NCBI RefSeq assembly: GCF_016862575.1
Contig: NZ_BONF01000008.1
Span: 186,001 to 250,000, forward strand
Direction of reading: 5' to 3'
DNA: 64,000 nucleotides
From: Catellatospora bangladeshensis
GTDB taxonomy: Bacteria > Actinomycetota > Actinomycetes > Mycobacteriales > Micromonosporaceae
Shown: piece after piece, positions 8,620 through 17,437 of the stretch
Layout: every line of letters starts with the position of its first letter
How positions within the stretch are numbered: the first letter of the stretch is position 1
The notes under the pieces: generated by a model
Told to the model about the DNA's origin: nothing
Database searches by the model: none
What the model saw: only the letters and a program-made list of their open reading frames with translations
Translations under genes and position numbers: made by a program

Positions 8620-10322
8620 CGGAGTTCTTCCTCGTCCACGCGCAGCACCCACTCGGCGAAGGGCTCCATGGCGTCCTTGCGGCCTTCGAGGTAGCGGCGG
8701 GTCAGGCGCTCGGCGTACTCCGGCAGCTCCTCGACCGTGGTCTTGAGGCCGCGCAGCTTGCGCCCGAAGTTCGGGTTCTGGCCCTGGGCCATGCTCAGCC
8801 CGCCGCCCAGGTGCACCTGGAAGCCCTCGACCAGCTCGCCGTTCGGGCCGGGCACCAGCTGGCCCTTGAGGCCGATGTCGGCGACCTGGGTGCGGGCGCA
8901 GGCGTTCGGGCAGCCGTTCACGTTGATCGAGATGGAGCCGTCGATCCGGCCGATGGTGCGCTCCAGGTGCGCCACGGTCCGTTCCGCGGTGGCCTTGGTC
9001 TCGACGATGGCCAGCTTGCAGTACTCGATGCCGGTGCAGGCCATCGTGTCGCGCCGCCAGGTGGACGGCCGGGCCTGCAGCCCGATCGCGTCCAGCGCGG
9101 CGATCAGCGACTCGACCTGCTCCTCGGCCACGTCGAGCACCAGCAGCTTCTGGTACGGCGTGAGCCGCACCCGGCCCGACCCGTGCGCCTCGGCGATGTC
9201 GGCGACCTGCGCCAGCACCGTGCCGCTGACCCGGCCCGCGACGGCCGCCGCGCCGACGTAGAACCTCCCGTCGCGCTGGCGGTGCACGCCGATGTGGTCG
9301 ATCGGGTGCTCGGGCAGCTTCGGCGCGGGGCCGTCGACCAGCTTGCGGCCGACGAACTCGTCCTCCAGGATCTGCCGGAACTTCGCCACGCCCCAGTCGG
9401 CGACCAGGAACTTGATGCGCGCCCGGTTGCGCAGGCGGCGGTAGCCGTAGTCACGGAACAGCCGGCACACGCCCAGCCACACCTCGGCCACCTCGGCCAG
9501 CGGCACCCAGACGCCCAGGCGCTGGGCCAGCATCGGGTTGGTGGACAGGCCGCCGCCGACCCACAGGTCGAAGCCGGGCCCGTGCTCCGGGTGCTCGACC
9601 CCGATGAACGAGATGTCGTTGGCCTCGTACGGCACGTCGGGCAGCCACGAGATCACGGACTTGAACTTGCGGGGCAGGTTGGACAGCGACGGGTCGCCGA
9701 TGTACTTCTCGACGATCTCGGTGATCGCCGGGGTGCCGTCCAGCACCTCGTCCTCGCTGATCCCGGCGACCGGGCTGCCGAGCACCACGCGCGGGGTATC
9801 GCCGCAGGCCTCGGTGGTGGACAGGCCCACCGCCTCGACCTCGCGCCAGATCGCCGGCACGTCCTCGATGCGCACCCAGTGCAGCTGGATGTTCTGCCGG
9901 TCGGTGATGTCGGCGGTGTCGCGGCCGTACTTCGTCGACACGTCCGCGATCGCGCGCAGCTGGGCCAGGTCGAGCTGGCCGCCGTCGACGCGGATGCGGA
10001 GCATGAAGTACTCGTCGTCGAGCTCGTGCGGCTCCAGCACCGCGGTGCGGCCGCCGTCGATCCCGGGCTTGCGCTGCGTGTAGAGGCCCCACCAGCGCAG
10101 CCGGCCGCGCAGATCGGCCGGGTCGATGGAGGCGAAGCCCCGGTGGGCGTAGATGTTCTCGACCCGGGCGCGGACGTTGAGCCCGTTGTCGTCCTTCTTG
10201 GTGCGCTCGTTCGGGTTCAGCGGCTCGCGGTGCCCGAGCGCCCACTGACCCTCGCCGCGGGGCTTGCGCGCGGCCCGGCCGGGGGTGCCTGCCGATGATG
10301 ACGGTGCTGCCGATGCTGCCAT
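8616..10322 (-). CDS. sir: Ferredoxin-dependent sulfite reductase (nitrite/sulfite reductase family)
   Basis: A 568-residue siroheme/4Fe-4S enzyme that reduces sulfite to sulfide with six electrons. Two ferredoxin-like half domains alternate with two siroheme domains. The cluster/siroheme ligands are the 'CTGIEYC' and 'NGCPNAC' motifs near residues 430-480, and 'QNIQLHWVRIEDVP' lies near 145. In actinomycetes such proteins next to cysH are sulfite reductases. It is the first gene of the operon sir - micro-ORF - zinc ribbon - cysH - cbiX and has a leader peptide 130 bp upstream. The N-terminal 30 residues are low-complexity. Confidence 0.93.
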   Translation of the reverse strand: MAASAAPSSSAGTPGRAARKPRGEGQWALGHREPLNPNERTKKDDNGLNVRARVENIYAHRGFASIDPADLRGRLRWWGLYTQRKPGIDGGRTAVLEPHELDDEYFMLRIRVDGGQLDLAQLRAIADVSTKYGRDTADITDRQNIQLHWVRIEDVPAIWREVEAVGLSTTEACGDTPRVVLGSPVAGISEDEVLDGTPAITEIVEKYIGDPSLSNLPRKFKSVISWLPDVPYEANDISFIGVEHPEHGPGFDLWVGGGLSTNPMLAQRLGVWVPLAEVAEVWLGVCRLFRDYGYRRLRNRARIKFLVADWGVAKFRQILEDEFVGRKLVDGPAPKLPEHPIDHIGVHRQRDGRFYVGAAAVAGRVSGTVLAQVADIAEAHGSGRVRLTPYQKLLVLDVAEEQVESLIAALDAIGLQARPSTWRRDTMACTGIEYCKLAIVETKATAERTVAHLERTIGRIDGSISINVNGCPNACARTQVADIGLKGQLVPGPNGELVEGFQVHLGGGLSMAQGQNPNFGRKLRGLKTTVEELPEYAERLTRRYLEGRKDAMEPFAEWVLRVDEEELR

Positions 10323-10453
10323 CGCAGCGTCCTCCTGTAGTCAGTGGAGCGAGGACGCGCCTATGCGCCAGCACCGCGGTCGAGCGCGGATTCAAGCAGA
10401 TGAATGCTCCGGCGCGTATGCGCGCCCGGGTTCAAAAAAACGGACGGGCGCGG

Positions 10454-10555
10454 TCAGCCAGCCGGACAGATGGCGCTGCGCACGCGGCCGAAATCGATGT
10501 GGCGGCGGGCGGTCAGCCCGAGCCCCATCAGGCGGCGGTTCACAGCGGCGGTCAT
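10454..10555 (-). CDS. Putative sulfur-responsive leader peptide of the sir operon
   Basis: A 33-codon frame 131 bp upstream of sir, ending 'TARRHIDFGRVRSAICPAG'. The RRHxDxxRxxSAxCP tail is that of the short leader peptides found before sulfur-assimilation genes in Streptomyces and mycobacteria, in which a cysteine codon near the end is thought to sense cysteinyl-tRNA. Here the single cysteine is fourth from the end. The 131-bp spacer could hold the attenuator; an A-run (10434-10441) follows the peptide. Regulation of sir by cysteine is inferred from the family. Confidence 0.8.
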   Translation of the reverse strand: MTAAVNRRLMGLGLTARRHIDFGRVRSAICPAG

Positions 10556-10660
10556 GCAGTCACTTTCTCACGGCGGGCAGACCCGTGCCAATCACCGATC
10601 GCGTCACGTCCCACATTCTGACGCGGACGTGACGCAGATCGCTCTTTGTTAAAACAGGGA

Positions 10661-12190
10661 CTAACGCTCGCGTTTGGCGAGCGGCACGAACAGCAGCGCC
10701 TCGGTGCCGCCCTCGGCCCGGTTGCGCAGCTCGATGCTGCCCCGCAGCTCGCCCGTGGTCAGCGTACGGATGATCTGCAGGCCCAGCCGCTTGTTCGTGG
10801 TCGGGTCGAAGTCCTCGGGCAGCCCGCGCCCGTTGTCGGCGACCGTCACGTGCAGCTCCCGCTTGGCCCGCTCCACGTGCACCACCACCTCGGCGCCGTC
10901 CACGACCTCGCCGCCCATCGAGTCGAACCCGTGCTCGACCGCGTTGAGCAGCAGCTCGTTGAGCACCATGACCAGCGGGGTGGCGATCTCGGCGGGCAGC
11001 ACGCCGAAGCTGCCCTCGCGCCGGGTGCGCACCGGCGACTCGGGCGCGGCCACCTCGGCGGCCGCGTTGGCCACCCGGTCCACGATGCCGTCGAACTCGA
11101 CCGCCTCGTCGGCGGACATCGCCAGCGTCTCGTGCACCAGCGCGATCGAGGCGACCCGCCGCACCGACTCCTCCAGCGCGGCCCGCGCCTCGGGCAGGGT
11201 GACCCGGCGCGCCTGCAGGCGCAGCAGCGCCGCGACCGTCTGCAGGTTGTTCTTCACCCGGTGGTGGATCTCCCGGATGGTCGCGTCCTTCGTGATCAGC
11301 GCGCGGTCCCGGCGCTTGACCTCGGTGATGTCGCGGACCAGCACCAGCGCGCCGATCGGCACGCCCGCCGGCATCAGCGGCAGCGCCCGGCTGAGCACGG
11401 TCGCCGTACGCGCCTCGATCTCCTTGCGGGCCGGAGCGTCGCCGCGCAGCGCGGACAGGATGCGGTTGCTGGCCTCGGAGCCCTCCAGCGGGTCCTCGGC
11501 GAGCCGGTTGAACAGCGCGGCCAGGTCCTCGCCGACCAGGTGCGCGGAGAAGCCGAGGCGGCGGATCGCGGACTGCGCGTTGGGCGAGGCGTAGGTGACC
11601 TTGCCGCTGCCGTCCAGCCGGATCAGGCCGTCCCCGACGCGCGGCGCGGAGGTGGTCTCCCCCGGGTGACGCACCGCCGGGAACGTGCCGTCGGCGATCA
11701 TCTGCGCCAGGTCGTCGGCCGTGGTCAGGTAGTTCAGCTCCAGCTGGCTGGGCGTGCGCGCGGTGGACAGGTTGGTGTCCCGGCCCACCACCGCGATCAC
11801 CGCGCCCGCCTCGCCGTCGTCGGCGCGCCGCCGCACCGGGATGGCCTCGTGCCGCGCCGGGGTGTCGCCGTACCAGACCGGGTCGCCCTCCCGCCAGATG
11901 CGGCCCTGCTCGCGCGCCACCCCCAGGTGGGCCACCTCGGCCCCGCTGGAGGTACGCCCCACCTGGTCGTCCTGATACGCGGTGGGCGCGGTGGTCGGCC
12001 GCACCTGCGCCACGCAGAGGAACGACGGTGTGCCGCCACCCGGCTCGCTCTCCACCGGCACCCACAGCAGCAGGTCGGCGAAGGAGAGGTCGGAGATCAG
12101 CTGCCAGTCGCCGGCGAGCCGGTGCAGGTGGTCGATGTCGGCCGGGCCGAGCGAGGTGTGCTCCTCGACCAGTTCACGCAGCGTTGACAC
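10661..12190 (-). CDS. pdtaS: Two-component sensor histidine kinase PdtaS
   Basis: A 509-residue cytoplasmic kinase. Residues 1-150 form a GAF-like sensor domain and about 160-290 a PAS domain ('GLIRLDGSGKVTYASPNAQSAIRRLGFSA'). A HisKA_2 dimerisation helix carries the phospho-acceptor in 'EIHHRVKNNLQTVAALLRLQ', followed by the HATPase domain with N-box 'VLNELLLNAVEHG' and 'DNGRGLPEDFD'. No membrane segments are seen. The partner in mycobacteria is PdtaR, an RNA-binding ANTAR response regulator; it is not in this window. Its closeness to whiB1 matches the mycobacterial arrangement. Confidence 0.93.
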   Translation of the reverse strand: MSTLRELVEEHTSLGPADIDHLHRLAGDWQLISDLSFADLLLWVPVESEPGGGTPSFLCVAQVRPTTAPTAYQDDQVGRTSSGAEVAHLGVAREQGRIWREGDPVWYGDTPARHEAIPVRRRADDGEAGAVIAVVGRDTNLSTARTPSQLELNYLTTADDLAQMIADGTFPAVRHPGETTSAPRVGDGLIRLDGSGKVTYASPNAQSAIRRLGFSAHLVGEDLAALFNRLAEDPLEGSEASNRILSALRGDAPARKEIEARTATVLSRALPLMPAGVPIGALVLVRDITEVKRRDRALITKDATIREIHHRVKNNLQTVAALLRLQARRVTLPEARAALEESVRRVASIALVHETLAMSADEAVEFDGIVDRVANAAAEVAAPESPVRTRREGSFGVLPAEIATPLVMVLNELLLNAVEHGFDSMGGEVVDGAEVVVHVERAKRELHVTVADNGRGLPEDFDPTTNKRLGLQIIRTLTTGELRGSIELRNRAEGGTEALLFVPLAKRER

Positions 12191-12247
12191 GCGATCAGCG
12201 TCTCACGCCCGGGTGCCCGCGCGGTCACCGCCCGCACACCCGCCCGG

Positions 12248-12324
12248 AGATCAACCGACTTGCCAGGCAGGTGTGCGTATCTTGGCGCGCGATACGCCCG
12301 TGTGCCTGGCAAGTCGATCGATCT
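12248..12324. repeat. 77-bp palindrome (family B), copy 1
   Basis: An inverted repeat with arms of about 34 bases around the shared core CGACTTGCCAGGCA...GCGTATC, beginning and ending with AGATC/GATCT. It lies between two minus-strand genes, ten bases past the stop of the SIS gene, so it could also end that transcript. The other copy is at 20175-20251 and has exactly the same length. Confidence 0.85.
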
Positions 12325-12333
12325 TGCGGGGGG

Positions 12334-13389
12334 TCAGAGGGTGGCGGTGACCTTCTTGAGGCCGCGGGGGGCGTCGGGGTCTTCGCCGCGGGCCAGGGCC
12401 AGGGAGAGGGCGAGCTGCTGGAGGGGGAGGATCTCCAGGAGGGGGGCGTAGCGCTCGTCGACGGCGGGCACGTCGAGGCGGGCCGAGGCGCCCGGGACGG
12501 ACTCGGGGCCGACCACGACGACGTCCGCGCGGCGCTCGTCGAGGCGGGTGAGCACCTCGCGCATGGCCTGGCCGCCCAGCCCGGCGCCGACCATGGCCAG
12601 CACCGGCACGTCCGGGTCGGTCATCGCCAGCGGGCCGTGCAGCAGATCCGCACCGGAGAACGCCAGCGCCGGCAGGTACGACGTCTCCATCAGCTTCAGC
12701 GCCGCCTCGCGGGCCGTCGGGTAGGCGTAGCCGCGGCCGGTGGTCACCATCCGGGCCGCGAACCGGTAGCGCGCGGCCAGCTCGGCGGCGGTCGGATCGG
12801 CCAGGGTCTGCCGGGCCAGCTCGGGCAGCCGCTCCAGCGCGGCCCGCTCGTCGGCGGGCAGCGCACCGTCGCCGGCGCGTACCCCCTCGATGAGCATCAG
12901 CAGCGCGAACAGCTCGGCGGTGTAGGTCTTGGTGGCGGCGACCGCCCGCTCGTGCCCGGCCGCGACGTCCACCGACAACTCGGCGGTCTGCGCGAGCACG
13001 GACTCGGGGTTGTTGGTCACCGCGAGGGTGAGCGCGCCGGAGCCGCGCGCCACCCGCAGCACCTCGGCCAGGTCGGGCGAGCCGCCGCTCTGCGAGACGC
13101 CGATCACCAGCGCGTGCGACAGGTCGGGGCGGGCGCCGAAGACGGTGATCGCGCTCGGCGAGGCGAGCCCGGCGGGCAGTCCCAGCCGGATCTCTGTGAG
13201 GTACGCCGCGTACAGGGCGGCGTGGTCGGACGTGCCGCGCGCGGTGAACACCACGTGCTTCGGCCTCCGCTCGGCGATCACCTTGGCGACCTGTGCGATG
13301 GCGTCGGCGTGTGCCGGCTCCAGCAGCCCGGCGTACACCTCCGGCTGCTCGGCGATGTCCGCTGCCATCCCGCTGCCGCGCTGGCCCAT
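12334..13389 (-). CDS. SIS-domain sugar-phosphate isomerase/deaminase (GlmS C-half-like)
   Basis: A 351-residue protein with two SIS domains resembling the isomerase half of glucosamine-6-phosphate synthase: 'VVFTARGTSDHAALYAAYL' (residues 45-65), 'VIGVSQSGGSPDLAEVL', 'VAATKTYTAEL' and the lysine-bearing 'REAALKLMETSYLPA'. The glutaminase half is missing, so it cannot use glutamine. Proteins of this shape act as glucosamine-6-phosphate deaminases (NagB-II) or AgaS-like isomerases. No other amino-sugar gene is nearby to choose between them. The start has a GGGAGAAGAG ribosome site; an in-frame ATG lies seven codons on. Confidence 0.83.
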   Translation of the reverse strand: MGQRGSGMAADIAEQPEVYAGLLEPAHADAIAQVAKVIAERRPKHVVFTARGTSDHAALYAAYLTEIRLGLPAGLASPSAITVFGARPDLSHALVIGVSQSGGSPDLAEVLRVARGSGALTLAVTNNPESVLAQTAELSVDVAAGHERAVAATKTYTAELFALLMLIEGVRAGDGALPADERAALERLPELARQTLADPTAAELAARYRFAARMVTTGRGYAYPTAREAALKLMETSYLPALAFSGADLLHGPLAMTDPDVPVLAMVGAGLGGQAMREVLTRLDERRADVVVVGPESVPGASARLDVPAVDERYAPLLEILPLQQLALSLALARGEDPDAPRGLKKVTATL

Positions 13390-13551
13390 CTCTTCTCCCT
13401 ACCACTTCGCCCTGCGATGCTGCGCGATACCGCGCGTTCGGTGCGCAGTCTTGCACGATAATGACCGGCAGAGCAACACTGCGCGCAGAAATGAGCAGGG
13501 GCACACAATGCCCGCGCGCGCCTCTACCCTGTGCGACCGAGGGGAGGTCAC

Positions 13552-15162
13552 ATGTCCGACGGCGTCAACGATCCACAGCAGGAGGCGCTGGGCGAACTCG
13601 CCCTCGCCACCCTCGCCCTCGACGAGCACGACGCCGAACACGCGGTGCGCCACCTCGCCGCCGCGCTCGGCCACGACCCGCGCCTGCCCGAGGCGCACGA
13701 GCTGCTCGCGAAGATCGCCGCCCGCGCCGACGACGGCGGGCTGGGCCTGTTCCACCCCGGCGAGCGCGCCACCGCGGGCCGCGTGGTCGCCTTCGCGCAC
13801 GTGCTCGCCCGGCACGGCCGCCACGCCGACGCGCTCACGCTGCTCGCCCAGGCCACCGTGCACGACCCGGCCCGCCCCTGGGCCGACGTCAGCTGGGTGC
13901 AGGCCCTCGACGCCGCCGAGATCGCCCCGGAGCACCTGCTCCGCGTGCTGCTGTCCGTGCTGGGCGCACTGCCCGACCCCGCCCCCGCGCACATCGCGCG
14001 GGCCACCCGGCCATACCTCGACCTGGCCCGCCGGGCCCTGCTCGCCCACCCCCGCGAGGCCCTGCTGCACGGCGCGGCCTCCGGGGTGGCGCGGCGGCTG
14101 CGCGAGCTGCCCCTCGCGCTGGCCTGGGCCGAGCGGGGGGTACGCCTGCAGTCCGGCAAGCTCACCGAGATGTGGTGGGGCAACGCCCTGCGCGCCGACG
14201 GGCGGCTCGACGAAGCGGTGCGAGCCATGCGAGCCGCCCAGCGGCACGACCCCGACGACCTGTCCGTCGCCTCCGACCTCGCGCTCTGGCTCACCGAGCT
14301 CGGTCACACCGCCGAAGCCCTAGCCCTCATCGAGGAGGCCACCGCCAAGGACCCGTCGTACGACTGCGCCGTGCACACCGCGCACCGGCTGCGCTTCCTC
14401 GCCGACGGCGACCCCGGCCACCTGGTCGCCCTCGCCGACTTCATGCGCGCCACCACCGACGCCAGCCACGAGCACTACGACCTGCAGCAGTGCTGCGAAC
14501 GGCTGCCCTGGCTCGGCTTCGTACCCGAGGAGGGCGACCCGGTCCCGCCCGCCGGACCCCGGCCCGACCCGCCGCAACCCGCCGCCGCCCGCGCGATCGC
14601 CGCCATGCTCCCGCTCGGCTGGGCACCCCCGCCGATGGTGTACGACGCGGCGGTGCGGCTGGCCGGCGTACCCGCCGAAGATCTGATCGCGGCGCTGTCC
14701 CACCCGCCCGTCCCGCCCGGTGTCGACCCCGACCGGGTCCCCGCCGCGCGCCGCGTCCTGCGGCTCTGGTGCTGCCTCGGCCTGCTGCACCATCGCGCGG
14801 GCGAACCCTGGTTCGGCTCCACCCGGCGGCGGTTGCTGCTGGACGTCGCCCTCGGTGCCGGGGACGGTGCCGTCGAGGCGCTGTACGCGCTGGTCGCCGC
14901 GGGCTGGGTGGACCCTGCCTGCCGCGCCGACGTCGCCGCCCTGCTGGAGGCCCGGCTGCGCGCGGTGCCGGAGGCGCGCCGGGTCCACCCGTTCACCGCG
15001 GACGTGGCCGTGGCACAGCTCGCCTACGTCACCCCGGGCATGCCCGCCGAGGCCCGCGCCCTGGCCGGCCACATCACCGGCGACGCCCTGCCCGGCCCGG
15101 CCGCCGCCGTCCCGCGTCCCCGCCGCCCGTGGCTCTCCCGCCTCCTTCGGCGGCGACCCTGA
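13552..15162 (+). CDS. TPR-repeat protein of unknown role
   Basis: A 536-residue, alanine- and histidine-rich helical protein. Repeats with tetratricopeptide spacing are clearest at residues 10-60 ('ALDEHDAEHAVRHLAAALGHDPRLPEAHELLAKI') and 215-270 ('ADGRLDEAVRAMRAAQRHDPDDLSVASDLALWLTELGHTAEALALIEEA'). The second half is helical without a recognised domain and ends in a basic tail. There is no signal peptide. It probably mediates protein contacts. It is divergent from the SIS gene. The ATG at 13552 is preferred over one 21 bases upstream because of the GGGGAGG ahead of it. Confidence 0.75.
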   Translation: MSDGVNDPQQEALGELALATLALDEHDAEHAVRHLAAALGHDPRLPEAHELLAKIAARADDGGLGLFHPGERATAGRVVAFAHVLARHGRHADALTLLAQATVHDPARPWADVSWVQALDAAEIAPEHLLRVLLSVLGALPDPAPAHIARATRPYLDLARRALLAHPREALLHGAASGVARRLRELPLALAWAERGVRLQSGKLTEMWWGNALRADGRLDEAVRAMRAAQRHDPDDLSVASDLALWLTELGHTAEALALIEEATAKDPSYDCAVHTAHRLRFLADGDPGHLVALADFMRATTDASHEHYDLQQCCERLPWLGFVPEEGDPVPPAGPRPDPPQPAAARAIAAMLPLGWAPPPMVYDAAVRLAGVPAEDLIAALSHPPVPPGVDPDRVPAARRVLRLWCCLGLLHHRAGEPWFGSTRRRLLLDVALGAGDGAVEALYALVAAGWVDPACRADVAALLEARLRAVPEARRVHPFTADVAVAQLAYVTPGMPAEARALAGHITGDALPGPAAAVPRPRRPWLSRLLRRRP

Positions 15163-15194
15163 CCTGCGCCCGAAGTCCGGTCCGCCGCCGCCGT

Positions 15195-15614
15195 CTTGTG
15201 TCACAACCTGTGGCTGAGTCCGGCCTGTGACGGGAGCCCGCACTCAACGCCCTTCCCTGAAACCCGCGCCGAGCGGAGCGGGGGTGGAGATCGCGGTCTC
15301 GTGTCCGAAAGTGTGGCTGGAGCCCAGCTTCCGACACGAGACGGCGATCTTCGCGAACGCGGCTCCACCCCAGCCCAGTCCCCGGAGGGCTTGATCGCGA
15401 CTTCGTGTCACAACCTGCGGCCCAGCCCCACTTTTCGACACCAACTCGCGATCTTCACCGCCGCCACCCGGACCGGACCGAGCACAGCCGGCCTTGATCG
15501 CGGTCGATCTCCACCCCCCACTCCCTTCGGCGCGGGTTTTAGGGGGGTGTTGATCGCGGGCTCGTGTCACGAGCCGGGCTCCAGCCACACTTTCTGACAC
15601 GAGACGGCGATCTT
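15195..15614. repeat. Cluster of three 65-bp family A palindromes plus a degenerate one
   Basis: The 542-bp gap between two convergent genes (TPR, stop 15162; MFS, stop 15705) holds full copies at 15287-15351, 15391-15455 and 15550-15614, each exactly 65 bp with TTGATCGC/AGATCGC...TCGTGTC arms. A degenerate copy sits around 15195-15230 (TTGTGTCACAACCTGTGG...). The spaces between copies are also partly similar (GGAGATCGCGGTC, GATCGCGGTCGATCTCC). No gene was seen here. Confidence 0.88.
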
Positions 15615-15641
15615 CGCGGGGCAGGGCGGGGCCGGACATGG

Positions 15642-15689
15642 CGAGGCCCCGACGACGCAGCCGGGGAACGGCGGCGGGGCGGGGCCTCG
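15642..15689 (-). terminator. Hairpin terminator of the MFS gene
   Basis: A perfect 10-bp inverted repeat CGAGGCCCCG (15642-15651) / CGGGGCCTCG (15680-15689) lies just past the minus-strand stop at 15705. Confidence 0.7.
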
Positions 15690-15704
15690 ACGGTGGTGCG
15701 GTGG

Positions 15705-17294
15705 TTACTCGACGGCGACCAGGGGCCGGGCCTCGGCGCCTTCGGCGGTGGGCTCACCGCCGCGCAGCGGGACCTCCTTGATGAACCAGGCCGCGATCGG
15801 AACCAGAATCGCGAAGCCCAGCGCCCACCAGAACAGACCCGAGGTGGCGTACGCGATGCCGTGCAGCACCGCCTCCTTCATCGGCGCGGGCAGCAGGTCG
15901 AGCTTGTCCGGCTGCAGCCCGCCGACGTTGAACTCCATGTTGCCGCCAGGCGCACCCGCGGGCATCACGCTGCCGAGGTCGTCCTTGAGCCGGTCGACGA
16001 ACACCGCACCGAAGATCGACACACCGAACGAACCGCCGATGGACCGCACGAACGTCGCGGTCGAGCTGGACACGCCCAGGTCCTTCTGCTCCACGCTGTT
16101 CTGCGCGATGAGCATCGTGGTCTGCATGAGGAAGCCCATGCCGACGCCGAGCACCACCATGTAGATCGAGGACTCGGTGATGCTGGTGTCCACGTCGAGG
16201 CGGGTGAGCAGCACCATCGCCAGGGCGAGGGTGACACCGCCGAGGATCGGGAAGATCCGGTAGCGGCCGGTCTTGGTGATGGTCCGGCCCGCGACGATCG
16301 AGGTGACCATCATGCCGAGCATCATCGGCAGCAGCAGCAGGCCGCTGTTGGTGGCCGAGGCGCCCTGCACGGTCTGGATGTAGAGCGGCAGGAACGAGAT
16401 CGCGCCGAACATCGCGAAACCGACCATGAACCCGATGACCGAGACCAGGCTGAAGTTGCGGTTGCGGAAGATGCCCAGCGGCAGGATCGGCTCGGCGACC
16501 CGGGTCTGCGTCCACAGGAAGATGCCCAGCAGCACCACACCGGCCACGCCCATGCCAAGGATCTCCGGCGAGTCCCACGCGTACTTGTTGCCGCCCCAGG
16601 TGGTGATGAGGACGAGCGCGGTGACGCCGAGGCTGAGCAGGGCGGCGCCGATCCAGTCGATGCGGTGCTCGGTGCGGTACTTCGGCAGGTGCAGGGTGGT
16701 GGCCAGCACGAACAGGGCGATGCCGCCGATCGGCAGGTTCACGTAGAAGGCCCAGCGCCAGTCGGCGTGGTCGGTGATCAGGCCGCCGACGAGCGGGCCG
16801 GCGATCATCGCGACGGCCATGATGGCGGCCATCATGCCCTGGTACTTGCCGCGCTCGCGGGGCGGGACGAGGTCGCCGATGATGGCCATCGCGCCGACCA
16901 TCAGACCGCCCGCGCCGAGGCCCTGCAGCGCCCGGAAGGCGATCAGCTGGTTCATGCCCGAGGCGGGGTCGATCTCACCGGCCGCGCCGGACAGCGCCGA
17001 GCCGACGAGGAAGATGATGATCGATACCAGGAAGATGGTCTTGCGTCCGTAGAGGTCGCCCAGCTTGCCCCAGATGGGGGTCGAGATCGTGGTGCCGAGC
17101 ACGTACGCCGTGACCACCCAGGACAGCTTGTCGAGTCCGCCCAGCTCGCCGACGATGCGCGGCATGGCCGTACCGATGATCATGTTGTCGAGCATGGCCA
17201 GCAGGATGGCGAGCATCAGGCCGGGCAGCACAACGCGGAGGTTCGGTTTGGGGATTTCGGGGGACGACGTCGTCCGGTCCAGGACTTCAGTCAT
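15705..17294 (-). CDS. MFS drug-efflux transporter, 14-helix DHA2 (EmrB/QacA) family
   Basis: A 529-residue integral membrane protein with about fourteen hydrophobic segments. Typical DHA2 motifs are 'MLDNMIIGTAMPRIVGELGG' in helix 1, 'GKLGDLYGRKTIFLVSI' (motif A) after helix 2, 'RALQGLGAGGLMVGAMAIIGDLVPPRERGKYQG' (motifs B/C region) and 'LVGGLITDHADWRWAFYVNLPIG'. It should export hydrophobic toxic compounds using the proton gradient. It is divergent from a TetR repressor gene, and three operator-like palindromes occupy the space between them. Substrate-induced derepression is therefore expected. Confidence 0.93.
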   Translation of the reverse strand: MTEVLDRTTSSPEIPKPNLRVVLPGLMLAILLAMLDNMIIGTAMPRIVGELGGLDKLSWVVTAYVLGTTISTPIWGKLGDLYGRKTIFLVSIIIFLVGSALSGAAGEIDPASGMNQLIAFRALQGLGAGGLMVGAMAIIGDLVPPRERGKYQGMMAAIMAVAMIAGPLVGGLITDHADWRWAFYVNLPIGGIALFVLATTLHLPKYRTEHRIDWIGAALLSLGVTALVLITTWGGNKYAWDSPEILGMGVAGVVLLGIFLWTQTRVAEPILPLGIFRNRNFSLVSVIGFMVGFAMFGAISFLPLYIQTVQGASATNSGLLLLPMMLGMMVTSIVAGRTITKTGRYRIFPILGGVTLALAMVLLTRLDVDTSITESSIYMVVLGVGMGFLMQTTMLIAQNSVEQKDLGVSSSTATFVRSIGGSFGVSIFGAVFVDRLKDDLGSVMPAGAPGGNMEFNVGGLQPDKLDLLPAPMKEAVLHGIAYATSGLFWWALGFAILVPIAAWFIKEVPLRGGEPTAEGAEARPLVAVE

Positions 17295-17324
17295 GGGGGC
17301 TCCGCTCGTTCACCGGCGACCTTA

Positions 17325-17387
17325 CTTGCCGCCCGGCTAGAATATTTACTAGCCGTACGGTAAGTTCCCTACTTGCCGGCCGTCAAG
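17325..17387. promoter_or_regulatory. Three evenly spaced TetR-type operators
   Basis: Three 16-bp imperfect palindromes of the form CTwGCCGn-nCGGywAG: CTTGCCGCCCGGCTAG (17325-17340), CTAGCCGTACGGTAAG (17349-17364) and CTTGCCGGCCGTCAAG (17372-17387). Their starts are 24 and 23 bp apart. They fill the divergent promoter between the MFS transporter and the TetR gene, the expected target of the TetR protein at 17438-18022. Confidence 0.75.
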
Positions 17388-17437
17388 TTGGTTACCCCGC
17401 CCGGCTGACAGTGTGATCCAGGGAACACGGAGCAGCG

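Noticed and set aside
13443-13484. Inverted repeat GCGCAGT ... ACTGCGC in the SIS/TPR promoter gap as an operator
   Set aside because: Arms of seven bases with a 28-base spacer in GC-rich DNA can occur by chance; no regulator is nearby.
15195-15614. A repeat cluster that might be a CRISPR array
   Set aside because: Repeats are long palindromes of 65 bp with irregular spacing, no unique spacers of constant length and no cas genes.
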